From NCBI GenBank assembly GCA_945952225.1, contig CAMFHP010000045.1:1-56073 (forward strand): a DNA stretch of 56,073 bases, written 5' to 3'. Under the pieces are notes generated by a model. It did no database searches. It saw only the letters and a program-made list of their open reading frames with translations, and had not been told where the DNA came from. The DNA is from an uncultured Myxococcaceae bacterium. GTDB lineage: Bacteria > Myxococcota_A > Polyangia > Polyangiales > Ga0077539. Positions 44,496 to 53,155 of the stretch are shown here, one piece after another. The first letter of the stretch is position 1. Every line of letters begins with the position of its first letter. The position numbers and the translations under genes were made by a program.

Positions 44496-45041
44496 ATGAC
44501 CGACCGCACGCCCCTCGACCCCTACGTGTTCGGCGCCTCGCAGCGCTGCTTCGGCTGCGGACCGCACAACCCCGCGGGCCTGCGCCTGCGCTTCACCCGC
44601 GAGGGCGACGAGGTCGTCACGCGCTTCACGCCCGGCGAGGGCCTCGAAGGGCCGCCCAACGTGCTCCACGGCGGGCTCCAGGCCACGCTCGTCGACGAGG
44701 TCGCGGGCTGGGCCTGCGTGGGGCTCCTCGGGCGCATGGGCTTCACCACCTCGCTCGACGTGCGATACATCCGTCCGGTGCAGATCAACGCGGAGGTCGA
44801 AGCGCGGGGACGCGTCGAGGCCCGCAACGGCAACGTCGTCGCGGTCTCCGTGCGCCTCGTGCAGCACCGCAAGACCGCGCTGCTCGGCACCGTGCACTAC
44901 ATGCTCCCCGACGCCGACAAGGCCGCGCAGTACCTCGGGGGCGCCGTGCCCGACGCGTGGCGATGGATGTTCCACGACGGCGCGCACGACCACCCGCACG
45001 ACCACGCACACGACCACGATCACGACGAACCCGCGCGCTGA
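44496..45041 (+). CDS. PaaI-like hotdog thioesterase with His-rich C-terminal tail
   Basis: 181 aa. N-terminal [16 protein letters not shown] (18-33) and [22 protein letters not shown] (HGG at 58-60, catalytic-type Asp/Glu nearby) are hallmarks of the PaaI/YbgC-like hotdog fold; the core ends near residue 150. It then adds [24 protein letters not shown], eight His alternating with Asp, a likely metal-binding tail. Acyl-CoA thioesterase activity is inferred from the family. ATG at 44496 follows a 136-bp divergent gap; cysK starts 22 bp after its stop. Confidence 0.85.
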   Translation: MTDRTPLDPYVFGASQRCFGCGPHNPAGLRLRFTREGDEVVTRFTPGEGLEGPPNVLHGGLQATLVDEVAGWACVGLLGRMGFTTSLDVRYIRPVQINAEVEARGRVEARNGNVVAVSVRLVQHRKTALLGTVHYMLPDADKAAQYLGGAVPDAWRWMFHDGAHDHPHDHAHDHDHDEPAR

Positions 45042-45063
45042 GCGCAGTCACCCCGGAGACCCC

Positions 45064-46056
45064 ATGAAGACCTATCCCAACGTCGCCCGCGACAACTCGC
45101 AGAGCATCGGCCACACCCCGCTCGTGCGCGTCAACCGCGTCGCCGAGGGCGCGGGCGCGACGGTGCTCGCCAAGATCGAAGGCCGCAACCCCGCGTACTC
45201 CGTGAAGTGCCGCATCGGCGCGGCCATGGTGTGGGACGCGGAGGAGAAGGGCCTCCTCGGTCCCGGCAAGGCCATCGTCGAGGCGACCTCGGGCAACACG
45301 GGCATCGCGCTCGCGTTCGCTGCCGCGTCGCGGGGCATCGAGTGCGTGCTCACCATGCCCGAGACCATGAGCATCGAGCGCCGCAAGGTGCTCGTCGCGC
45401 TCGGCGCGAAGCTGGTGCTCACGCCCGGCGCGCAGGGGATGAAGGGCGCCATCGCGCGCGCCGAAGAGCTCGCCGCGCAGGAGCCCGGACGCTACGTGCT
45501 CATGCGCCAGTTCGAGAACCCCGCGAACCCTGCCATTCACGAGAAGACCACGGGGCCCGAGATCTGGGACGCCACCGGCGGCGACGTCGACGTGTTCGTC
45601 GCGGGCGTGGGCACCGGCGGCACCATCACCGGCGTGTCGCGCTACCTCAAGCACACGCGCGGCAAGGCCCTGCACACCGTGGCCGTGGAGCCCGCGCACT
45701 CGCCGGTCATCACGCAGACGCGCAGCGGGCAGCCCGTGCAGCCGTCGCCGCACAAGATCCAGGGCATCGGCGCGGGCTTCGTGCCGAAGAACCTCGACCT
45801 CGCCGTCGTCGACGAGGTGGCCACGGTCACCAACGACGAGGCCATCGCGATGGCGCGTCGCCTCGCGCGCGAAGAGGGAATCCTCTGCGGCATCTCGTGC
45901 GGCGCCGCGATGCACGTCGCCGTGAAGCTCGCCCACGACCCCGCGCACGCGGGCAAGACCATCGTCGTGGTGCTGCCCGATGCGGCGGAGCGCTACCTCA
46001 CGGGCGCGCTCTTCGAGGGCATGTTCGACGAGATCGCGGCGGCGAAGGCGTCGTGA
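45064..46056 (+). CDS. cysK: Cysteine synthase A (O-acetylserine sulfhydrylase)
   Basis: 330 aa PLP enzyme making cysteine from O-acetylserine and sulfide. PLP-binding Lys48 in [12 protein letters not shown], substrate loop TSGNTG (75-80), the phosphate cup [13 protein letters not shown], and [13 protein letters not shown]. Followed by the serine acetyltransferase gene with GTGA overlap, so both steps of cysteine synthesis are one coupled pair and the two proteins may form the classic CysK-CysE complex: the partner ends in Ile, matching the CysE tail that inserts in the CysK active site. Confidence 0.96.
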   Translation: MKTYPNVARDNSQSIGHTPLVRVNRVAEGAGATVLAKIEGRNPAYSVKCRIGAAMVWDAEEKGLLGPGKAIVEATSGNTGIALAFAAASRGIECVLTMPETMSIERRKVLVALGAKLVLTPGAQGMKGAIARAEELAAQEPGRYVLMRQFENPANPAIHEKTTGPEIWDATGGDVDVFVAGVGTGGTITGVSRYLKHTRGKALHTVAVEPAHSPVITQTRSGQPVQPSPHKIQGIGAGFVPKNLDLAVVDEVATVTNDEAIAMARRLAREEGILCGISCGAAMHVAVKLAHDPAHAGKTIVVVLPDAAERYLTGALFEGMFDEIAAAKAS

Positions 46057-47045
46057 GCGAGGCGAAGGCACAGGGCGACCTCGCGGGCCTCGTCGACGCG
46101 TTTCTCAAGAGCTACCGCGACGACCCCCGCGCGCAGTTCATCAACAAGCGATACATCCCGTCGCGCGACGAGATCATCGCGGTGATGCGCCTGCTGCTGG
46201 AGCTCTTCTATCCGGGCTACTACGGCCGCCAGGATCTCACCGACGAGAACGTCGCCTACCACGTCGGCGCGACGCTCCACACGGTGCGCGAGAAGCTCGA
46301 ACGGCAGATCGAGCTGTGCCTCTGCTACGGCTCCGAGAGCGGCGAGCGTGCGACGCCCGACCTGCCCCGCTGTCGCCACCGCGGGCGGCGCGTGACCGAC
46401 GAGTTTCTCGCGCGGCTGCCGACCATTCGCGCGCGGCTCCTGCTCGACGTGCAGGCCGCGTACGACGGCGACCCTGCGGCGGCGAACCTCGACGAGATCA
46501 TCCTCGCGTACCCGGGCCTCCTCGCGGTCACCGTGCACCGCGTGGCCCACGAGCTCGACGTGCTCGGCGTGCCCCTCATGCCGCGCATCCTCTCCGAGTG
46601 GGCGCACGCGCAGACGGGATGCGACATCCACCCCGGCGCCACCGTGGGCGACAGCTTCTTCATCGACCACGCGACGGGCGTGGTGATCGGCGCGACGACC
46701 CACATCGGCGCGCACGTGAAGCTCTACCAGGGCGTGACGCTCGGCGCGCTCTCGATGCCCCGCGACGCCGAGGGCAACCTCATTCGTGGCACCAAGCGCC
46801 ACCCCACGCTCGAAGACCGCGTGACCATCTACGCGAACGCCACCGTGCTCGGCGGCGAGACCGTGGTGGGCCGCGGATCGCTCCTCGGCGGCTCGGTGTT
46901 CATCACGCGCTCGGTGCCCGAGGGACACCGCGTGGCGCTCGATCCGCCGCGGTTGCGCATGGTCACCCCGAAGGTGCGCGCGGGCGAGGTCGGGAGCGTC
47001 CCTCCGTCGGCGCCCGAGCCCGGCGACGTCGACTTCGACATCTGA
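46053..47045 (+). CDS. cysE: Serine O-acetyltransferase
   Basis: 330 aa, longer than E. coli CysE (273). N-terminal helical region (about 1-190) with [41 protein letters not shown], then a left-handed beta-helix of hexapeptides ([35 protein letters not shown]) with the active-site His/Asp pattern and the loop [20 protein letters not shown]. It acetylates serine for CysK. GTG start inside the cysK stop. The C-terminal residues DVDFDI end in Ile, as needed to dock in CysK. Expected feedback inhibition by cysteine. Confidence 0.92.
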   Translation: MSEAKAQGDLAGLVDAFLKSYRDDPRAQFINKRYIPSRDEIIAVMRLLLELFYPGYYGRQDLTDENVAYHVGATLHTVREKLERQIELCLCYGSESGERATPDLPRCRHRGRRVTDEFLARLPTIRARLLLDVQAAYDGDPAAANLDEIILAYPGLLAVTVHRVAHELDVLGVPLMPRILSEWAHAQTGCDIHPGATVGDSFFIDHATGVVIGATTHIGAHVKLYQGVTLGALSMPRDAEGNLIRGTKRHPTLEDRVTIYANATVLGGETVVGRGSLLGGSVFITRSVPEGHRVALDPPRLRMVTPKVRAGEVGSVPPSAPEPGDVDFDI

Positions 47046-47229
47046 TCGGTCACCGCCCTCGTCGCGCGGAGCTCCAACCCCTTGCACCGCGGCATCGCCC
47101 GAAAGTGGCGGCGCCTCGGCCCGACCTGCAACGCTTCGTTCTGCACCGGAACGCCGCCGGACGCGCGCGGGTCTCCCATGGCCCGCGAACGCCCCCGCGC
47201 GTCGTCTCCCTGCGCTGAAGGAGACATCC

Positions 47230-47598
47230 ATGTTCATCGGAAGGGAGCGCCGCGCCCGGCGCTCGGACGACCTCGCCATGGCGTTGCAGTACCTGCTCTC
47301 GGCACAGCGCGAGCGTGCGGGTCTCACGCACATCCTTCTCGGCACGACCGACGGGATTCTTCTCGCGTACGACGGAGACCGCAGCGAGTGCGAGGAGCTC
47401 GCGGCCTATGCGCCCTTCATCGCGAAGGGGCAGGGCTTCGCCCTCGATCCGCGCCGTCTCGGCGGCGTTTCGGTGCATCCCTTTCAGTGCGGTCGCGAGA
47501 GCCTGCTGCTCGTGCTGCGGGGCGAGCGCGCGCCCGAGGCCGTCGCCCCCGTGCTCATGGCGAGCATCGAGGGCGTGGTGCGCATCCTCGGCGCGTAG
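47230..47598 (+). CDS. Small roadblock/LC7-like domain protein
   Basis: 122 aa. AAGGAGA lies 8 bases before ATG 47230. The pattern LQYLLSAQRERAGLTHILLGTTDGILLAYDGD, then a helix (ECEELAAYAPFIAKG), then strands (RESLLLVLRGE) and a final helix, is that of the roadblock/LC7 fold (often a regulator of MglA-like small GTPases in myxobacteria, MglB being a member). Identity as roadblock is by fold pattern only. No GTPase gene is next to it. Convergent with the M20 peptidase. Confidence 0.68.
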   Translation: MFIGRERRARRSDDLAMALQYLLSAQRERAGLTHILLGTTDGILLAYDGDRSECEELAAYAPFIAKGQGFALDPRRLGGVSVHPFQCGRESLLLVLRGERAPEAVAPVLMASIEGVVRILGA

Positions 47599-47616
47599 CG
47601 GGTTCGAGCGTCGCGC

Positions 47617-49047
47617 TCAGCGCGCGGCGTGGCGTGCGATCACGTCGGCCACGCAGCACGTGAGCCGCTTGCAGGTCGGGATGTGCAGGTACTCGTTGGG
47701 CCCGTGGGCGTTCGAACCCGGGCCGAGCACGCCCGTGATCAGAAACTGCGCCTCGGGGAACTTCTCTCCGAGCATGCCCATGAACGGGATCGTTCCCCCC
47801 TCGCCCATGGCCATCGCGTGGCGGCCGAAGAAGGTCTTCGACGCCGCGTGCACGGCCTCTTCGAGCCACGGAGCAAGCGCCGGTGCGTCCCATCCCGGCG
47901 ACGCGCTCTCGACGTGAAAGCTCACGTCGGCGCCGTAGGGCGGATCGGCGGTGAGCGCTTCCGTGAGCGCTTCCCCGGCCTCCGCGGGATCGACGCGCGG
48001 GGGAATGCGCACCGAGAGCTTCAGCGTGGTCTGCGGGCGCAGCACGTTGCCCGCCTTCGCCGTCGGCGGAAGGTCATCGGCGCCGGTCACCGACAGCGTC
48101 GGACGCCACGTGCGCGCGAGCACCATCTCGGTGAGGTCCGTCGGCGCAGGCATCGCGCCGCCCACGAAGGGAAACTTCTGGAACACCTCGAAGCCCAGCG
48201 CCTTCGCCGCCGCGCGGGCCTGCGCGACGCGCGCCTCGGGGATCTCGGTGTGCAGCTCGCCCACGAGCATCTCGCCGGTGTGCGTGTCCTCGATGCGCTC
48301 CAACAACTGCCGCACGATGCGAAAGCTCGACGGAACGATCCCGCTCGCGTCGCCCGAGTGCACGCCCTCGCGGAGGATCTTCACCGTGAGCCGTCCGCCC
48401 ACGAGCCCGCGCAGCGAGGTGGTCATCCAGAGCTGGTCGTAGTTCGCGCAGCCCGAGTCGAGGCACACCACGAGCGAGGGCGATCCGATGCGCGCCGCGA
48501 GGTGGTCGATGTACGCGGGCAGGTCGTAGCTGCCGCTCTCTTCGCACGCCTCGATGAGCACCACGCAACGCGCGCGGGTCTTCTTCTGCTCCGCGAGGAT
48601 GCGCAGCGCCGTGAGCGACGCGAAGGCCGCGTAGCCATCGTCGGCGCCGCCGCGACCGTAGAGCCGATCGCCTTCGCGCACGGGCTCCCAGGGGCCGAGG
48701 CCCTCGCGCCAGCCCGTCATCTCGGGCTGCTTGTCGAGGTGGCCGTAGAGCAGCACGGTGTCGTCGGTGTCGCCGGGCGCTTCCATGAAGATCACCGGCG
48801 TGCGGGGCGTGCCGTCGGCGTTGGCGAGGCGCACGACCTCCACGGTGAGCCCGGGGATGTGGGCCGTCTGCGCGCGGCACCACGCGGCGATGAGGTCGAC
48901 GGCGCGGTCCATGTGACCGGCGGCGGCCCACTCGCGGTCGAAGGCCGGCGACTTGTTCGGGATGCGGATGTACTCGACGAGCTGCGGGAGGATGTCGCCC
49001 TCCCACGCCTGCTCGGCGAAGCCCAGTGCGGCGGTGTGATCGATCAT
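47617..49047 (-). CDS. M20 family metallopeptidase (dipeptidase-like)
   Basis: 476 aa. Two-zinc aminoacylase/dipeptidase fold. Metal ligands: LLYGHLDKQPEM (His, Asp), GRGGADDGYAAF, CEESGSYDLP (catalytic Glu pair), CLDSGCANYD (Asp), and GSNAHGPNEYLHIP (His) near the end. An inserted dimerisation lid domain spans about 225-370. It matches the M20 subgroup acting on dipeptides (carnosinase/CNDP2-like). No signal peptide, so cytosolic. ATG at 49047; the gene stands alone. Confidence 0.92.
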   Translation of the reverse strand: MIDHTAALGFAEQAWEGDILPQLVEYIRIPNKSPAFDREWAAAGHMDRAVDLIAAWCRAQTAHIPGLTVEVVRLANADGTPRTPVIFMEAPGDTDDTVLLYGHLDKQPEMTGWREGLGPWEPVREGDRLYGRGGADDGYAAFASLTALRILAEQKKTRARCVVLIEACEESGSYDLPAYIDHLAARIGSPSLVVCLDSGCANYDQLWMTTSLRGLVGGRLTVKILREGVHSGDASGIVPSSFRIVRQLLERIEDTHTGEMLVGELHTEIPEARVAQARAAAKALGFEVFQKFPFVGGAMPAPTDLTEMVLARTWRPTLSVTGADDLPPTAKAGNVLRPQTTLKLSVRIPPRVDPAEAGEALTEALTADPPYGADVSFHVESASPGWDAPALAPWLEEAVHAASKTFFGRHAMAMGEGGTIPFMGMLGEKFPEAQFLITGVLGPGSNAHGPNEYLHIPTCKRLTCCVADVIARHAAR

Positions 49048-49139
49048 GGCGCGCGGACTCTACGCGCCCCGTGGGGTGCGCGGTCAACGGCGGTGCGTGC
49101 GGGCGTTCGAGACGCGCGGGCGACGGTGGCGCGAGGTGC

Positions 49140-49397
49140 TCAGCCGATCTCGGTCATGCGGTAGCTCGTGACGCTGTGGCTGCGTTCGAGCGACTGCTGG
49201 ATCCACCGCGAGTCGCGGGGCGCCACGGCGATGAGCCGCAGGCCCGCGGGCGCCTCGTCGGGCAGGCCCGCGAAGCCGAGGGTGCGCGCCTCGTCGGCGG
49301 TCATCACCTGCGCCTGCGTCTCGGCGAGCACCTCGTCGGAGAGCAGCTTGTCGGGGTCGTGGCCCGGGGCGACGTTCACGATGAACACGTGGAGCAT
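49140..49397 (-). CDS. Small conserved-looking protein of unknown function
   Basis: 85 aa, MLHVFIVNVAPGHDPDKLL at the start and SRWIQQSLERSHSVTSYRM near the end. Composition is protein-like (few Arg/Pro runs) and codons have the high third-position GC of real genes here, so I accept it. Pattern is short beta-alpha-beta. No RBS is visible and no family recognised. It sits alone between the M20 gene and the Cys-rich lipoprotein gene. Confidence 0.55.
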   Translation of the reverse strand: MLHVFIVNVAPGHDPDKLLSDEVLAETQAQVMTADEARTLGFAGLPDEAPAGLRLIAVAPRDSRWIQQSLERSHSVTSYRMTEIG

Positions 49398-49560
49398 AGG
49401 AGCCCGACGCTACCAGAGCGTCCCATCGTGGGCGCAAGCCTTCCGCGGCCCCGCGGGGAGCGCCGCCCCGATGCGCGTCGACCGCGCCGGACCGCTTGAT
49501 CCACCGAGTATTTCTGCGTTAGAGCGCCGCCCGAACACTGTCGTTCGGGAGGTCATTCAC

Positions 49561-50133
49561 GTGAACAAGTACGCGTCGGTCTTCGGTCTTCTCCTTCTGG
49601 GTCTCTCGGCCTGTAGCGCGAGCAGCGGCGGCGGCGGCACGGGCACGGACTCCGACGCGGCCACCACCGCGGACACGGCCAGCACCGCGGACTCGGCGAG
49701 CAACACCGACGCGGCCCCCACGGCCGACGCCTCCACGGGCACGGACGCTTCGACGGCCACCGACGGCCCCGCCGCCAACGACGCCCGCGCCGACAGCGCC
49801 ACGAGCATGTACGGCCGCTGCGGACAGACCGTCGTGACGCGCCTCTGCGGCTGTGGCATGGACGCGACCTGCCAGGGCAACGCCCTCCAGTCGAGCCAGG
49901 CATGCGTGCAGTGCTACGGCCAGGCGATCAACGGGTGCTGTCCCACGCAGGCGATGATGCTCCAGTCGTGCGCCACCACGATGGGCTGCATGGACCAGGC
50001 GTGCCTCACGACCATGTGCCGCACGCAGTACAACGCGCTCCAGACCTGCTTCGCGACCGCGCAGCAGACCGACATGGCCTGCCAGAACCTCCTCGCGGGC
50101 TGCTTCGGGTCGTTCCCCCCCGCCTGCATGTGA
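49561..50133 (+). CDS. Cys-rich lipoprotein
   Basis: 190 aa. GTG start with GGGAGG about 8 bases upstream. Lipobox LSAC (Cys18), then Gly/Thr/Ala/Asp-rich stalk (about 20-85), and a C-terminal module of about 105 residues with 16 cysteines (CGQ, LCGCG, CQG, CVQC, CC, and others). The even spacing suggests eight disulfides. I do not recognise the fold; similar short Cys-rich modules are common in myxobacterial lipoproteins with unknown roles. Confidence 0.78.
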   Translation: MNKYASVFGLLLLGLSACSASSGGGGTGTDSDAATTADTASTADSASNTDAAPTADASTGTDASTATDGPAANDARADSATSMYGRCGQTVVTRLCGCGMDATCQGNALQSSQACVQCYGQAINGCCPTQAMMLQSCATTMGCMDQACLTTMCRTQYNALQTCFATAQQTDMACQNLLAGCFGSFPPACM

Positions 50134-50391
50134 TCCCCGCCGCGGGGCCTCGCGCCGACACGCGGGAGACGGTGCCGACACGCTTCGGCCATCCCTGTCG
50201 GCGCGGTGGTCCCGGTTCCGGCCACCGGGGTTTCAGAATCGCCGAAAACGGATTTCATCGAAATCGTCATCCGGTCACTCAAGTCCGCGGGCGCCCCTAC
50301 CGATGAGCTTTGTGGGTGCGCCAAGGAGCGTCGCACCCCGCGTCGGGAAGCTCCGGGTGAATCCCCGCGTCGCGCTCCACGGTGGCTGACC

Positions 50392-51066
50392 ATGACCTCG
50401 AACGTCCCCTCGAAGACCGAGCAGTTTCAGGCCTTTCTCGACCGCGGAAGCGTGTTCGTGCACATCGACCCGCGGCGCCCAGGGGTCGTCGTGCCCGAGA
50501 GCCTCGCCGTGCGCTCGCGCGTGGTGCTCCAGGTACGACGTGCCCTCGCGCTCCCGCTGCCCGACATCCAGACCGACGATGTCGGCGTGCACGTGACGCT
50601 GAGTTTTGCCCGCACCCCCTTCCGCTGCACCCTGCCCTGGAGCGCCATCTTCAGCCTCGTGGCCGAAGACGGCGAGGTCACCGTGTGGCCCACCGATCTC
50701 CCCACGGAGATGGCCCCCGCGCGCGGCCCCATGGCCGTCGAGTCCGTGTATCCCCGCCGCTCGGAGCACCCCGGCCGGCCGGTCTCGTGCCCGCCCCCGG
50801 CCATGGGACGCGCCCGTCGCTCGCAGGCCCCGTCGCGCATCCCCGCGGCGCGCCCCGACTCGGTGATCCCCGGTTCGTTCCAGGCCGCGATGAGCATTCC
50901 GCGCACGCCCGCGGTGTCGCCCGCGCTGGCCGAGGCCCTCGCCGACCTCGACGCCGCGCCTGCGCCCGCGCCCCGACGCTGCGACTCCACCCCCGCCGCG
51001 TCGCGCGCCATGCGCGCCAACGACAGCATGTCGCTCCTGCCGCAGGCCATCTGGCCCGACCGCTGA
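50392..51066 (+). CDS. sspB: SspB-like ClpXP specificity-enhancing factor
   Basis: 224 aa. The first about 105 residues form the SspB fold: FLDRGSVFVHIDPRRPGVVVPESL, LSFARTPFRCTLPWSAIFSLVAED. SspB delivers ssrA-tagged proteins to ClpXP. After it lies a long Pro/Arg/Ser-rich linker and a short C-terminal SMSLLPQAIWPDR, which could be the ClpX-docking peptide (the XB motif is near the SspB C-terminus). ATG at 50392; the 258 bp upstream holds no gene. Linker is longer than usual. Confidence 0.83.
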   Translation: MTSNVPSKTEQFQAFLDRGSVFVHIDPRRPGVVVPESLAVRSRVVLQVRRALALPLPDIQTDDVGVHVTLSFARTPFRCTLPWSAIFSLVAEDGEVTVWPTDLPTEMAPARGPMAVESVYPRRSEHPGRPVSCPPPAMGRARRSQAPSRIPAARPDSVIPGSFQAAMSIPRTPAVSPALAEALADLDAAPAPAPRRCDSTPAASRAMRANDSMSLLPQAIWPDR

Positions 51067-51091
51067 TCGCGCCGTCACCCCGCGCTCGCGG

Positions 51092-51619
51092 TCACTCCCC
51101 GTGGAGCACCGCGAGCTCGACGTAGCTCTGCCACCCCGCGAGGATCATCGCGTGGTGCGTGTCGCGCAGCGGACGGACCTTCTTCACCGGCGACCCGAGG
51201 TACAGCCACCCCGATTCGAGTCGCGCGTTGGGAGGCACCAGCGAGCCCGCGCCCACGATCACGTCGTGCTCGATCACCGCGAGGTCGAGCACGATCGATC
51301 CCATGCCCACCAGCACCCGGTCTTCGATCGTGCACCCGTGGAGCACCACGCGGTGACCCACGGTCACGTCGTCGCCGAGCACCGTCGTCGAGAGATCGGT
51401 CGTGGCGTGCACCACGGAGCCGTCCTGCACGTTGCTCCGACGCCCGATGCGAATGGGCGCCACATCGCCGCGCAGCACCGCGCCGTACCACACCGACGCC
51501 TGCTCCCCGAGCACCACGTCGCCGATGACCGACGCCGTGTCGGCCACGAAGGCCCCAGTGCCCAGCGTCGGATGCACGCCGCGAAAGGGCCGCACGACCC
51601 CGCGCACCACCGCCGTCAC
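51092..51619 (-). CDS. Gamma-class carbonic anhydrase family protein
   Basis: 175 aa trimeric left-handed beta-helix. Metal His positions: His71 (VQDGSVVHATT), His89 (VTVGHRVV) and His94 (VVLHGCTI). Hexapeptide repeats run from residue 30 to 120, followed by a C-terminal helix. Members with all three His can hydrate CO2, but many relatives are acyltransferases or structural. ATG overlaps the miaB stop (ATGA), so it is coupled to miaB. Confidence 0.86.
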   Translation of the reverse strand: MTAVVRGVVRPFRGVHPTLGTGAFVADTASVIGDVVLGEQASVWYGAVLRGDVAPIRIGRRSNVQDGSVVHATTDLSTTVLGDDVTVGHRVVLHGCTIEDRVLVGMGSIVLDLAVIEHDVIVGAGSLVPPNARLESGWLYLGSPVKKVRPLRDTHHAMILAGWQSYVELAVLHGE

Positions 51620-53022
51620 GCGCTCACCACGGGCAGCGCCACGCGGCGGAACGTCGGCTGCACCTTCGGCGGCGCCTCGCGACGCACGGACTCCATGCGC
51701 CCTTCGAGCGAGTGCTTGTTCGCGCGCACCACCTCGGCGACCACCACGGCGCCTGCGGTGACGCCCGGCGCGGCGGCGATGTGCACGATCTCGTTGCCGC
51801 GGGTGCGTCCCGCGAAGGTGCTCGCGCCGGGGCGGCTCGGGCCCTCGATGAGCAGCTCGACGCGCGTGCCCACGCAGGTCGCGAGGTGCGCGCGCGTGAG
51901 GGCCTCGGAGACTTCGAAGAGCGCGAGCAGGCGGTCCTGCTTCTCGGCCTCGGTGACGTCGTCGTCGAGCTTGAGCGCGGGCGTGTGCGGGCGCGGCGAG
52001 TACTTGAAGCCGTAGAGCGACGTGAAGCCCACCTCGCGCACCATCGAGAGCGTGGCCTCGAAGTCGTCGCGGGTCTCACCGGGAAAGCCCACGATGATGT
52101 CCGTCGAGAGCGTGATGCCCGCGCGCGCGTCGCGGAGCGCGTTCACGCGGCGCACGTACTCCGCGCGGGTGTAGCGACGGATCATGCGCTTGAGGATGCG
52201 GTCGCTCCCGCTCTGCACGGGCATGTGCACGTGCGTCGAGAGCACGTCGAGGTCGGCGTGCGCGCGCACCAGCGAGGCCGTGAGGTGGCGCGGGTGCGGA
52301 GACGTGTAGCGCAGGCGGTCGAGGCCCGGCGCCTCCGCGGCGATGCGGCGCAGCAGCTCGGGGAACTGCGACTCGTCGGGGTCGCGATCGGGCGGGAGCT
52401 CCACGCGCGGATCGAGGAAGCTGTTGACCGTCTGCCCGAGGAGCATCACCTCGCGCGTGCCGCCGTCGACGAGGGCGCGGATCTCGGCCACCACGTCGTC
52501 GGCGCTGCGGTAGCGCTCGGGGCCGCGGGTGTAGGGCACGATGCAGAACGAGCAGCGCTCGTCGCAGCCCTTCATCACCGTGACGTACGCGCTCGCGCCC
52601 ACGGAGCCGGGCACCGCGGGGTTCGTGAGAAAGCGCGGCGCATCGGTGTCGAAGACCGTGCGCACCGAGGGGGGCGCGCCGAGTTCGGCCTCGCGCACGA
52701 GGGCCGGGAGGTCCGTGAGGTTGTCGGGGCCGATGACCACGTCGATGAAGGGCATGGCCTTCACGAGGGCCTCGCCCTCCTGCTGCGCGACGCAGCCCGC
52801 GACGACGAGCACCGTGTCGTTCGACTTGAGCTTGCCGGCCTCGCTGCGGAGCTTCTGCTCGCCCTTCTCGCGCACCGAGCAGGTGTTGAGGATCACCACG
52901 TCGGCCCCTTCGGGCTCGGGGATCACGTCGTAGCCCGCGGCGCGCATGAGGTCCTCCATGCGCTGCGAGTCGTGAACGTTCATCTGGCACCCGAAGGTCA
53001 CCAGGCAGAGCTTCTTGGTCAT
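51616..53022 (-). CDS. miaB: tRNA-2-methylthio-N6-dimethylallyladenosine synthase MiaB
   Basis: 468 aa radical-SAM methylthiotransferase. Cys12, Cys48 and Cys77 in the UPF0004 domain hold the auxiliary cluster; Cys153, Cys157 and Cys160 (GCDERCSFC) bind the SAM cluster; GQTVNSF, MPVQSGSDRILKRM and VGFPGET are family signatures. A C-terminal TRAM domain (VELLIEGPS and VVVAEVVRANKHSL) binds tRNA. It adds the methylthio group to A37. ATG at 53022 gives the usual MTKKLCLVTFGCQMN start. Confidence 0.95.
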   Translation of the reverse strand: MTKKLCLVTFGCQMNVHDSQRMEDLMRAAGYDVIPEPEGADVVILNTCSVREKGEQKLRSEAGKLKSNDTVLVVAGCVAQQEGEALVKAMPFIDVVIGPDNLTDLPALVREAELGAPPSVRTVFDTDAPRFLTNPAVPGSVGASAYVTVMKGCDERCSFCIVPYTRGPERYRSADDVVAEIRALVDGGTREVMLLGQTVNSFLDPRVELPPDRDPDESQFPELLRRIAAEAPGLDRLRYTSPHPRHLTASLVRAHADLDVLSTHVHMPVQSGSDRILKRMIRRYTRAEYVRRVNALRDARAGITLSTDIIVGFPGETRDDFEATLSMVREVGFTSLYGFKYSPRPHTPALKLDDDVTEAEKQDRLLALFEVSEALTRAHLATCVGTRVELLIEGPSRPGASTFAGRTRGNEIVHIAAAPGVTAGAVVVAEVVRANKHSLEGRMESVRREAPPKVQPTFRRVALPVVSA

Positions 53023-53155
53023 CGGTCCGTGTCGGGCGCCGGGCGCCGCGTTGAGGGAGGCTTTGAGGGGGCGGGAGGGTGTTCTGAGGTGCCCCGCGCG
53101 GTCAATGGCGCCGCGCCGAAATCTCGGTGCGTGGGCCTTCGGGTATAACCGCGCG

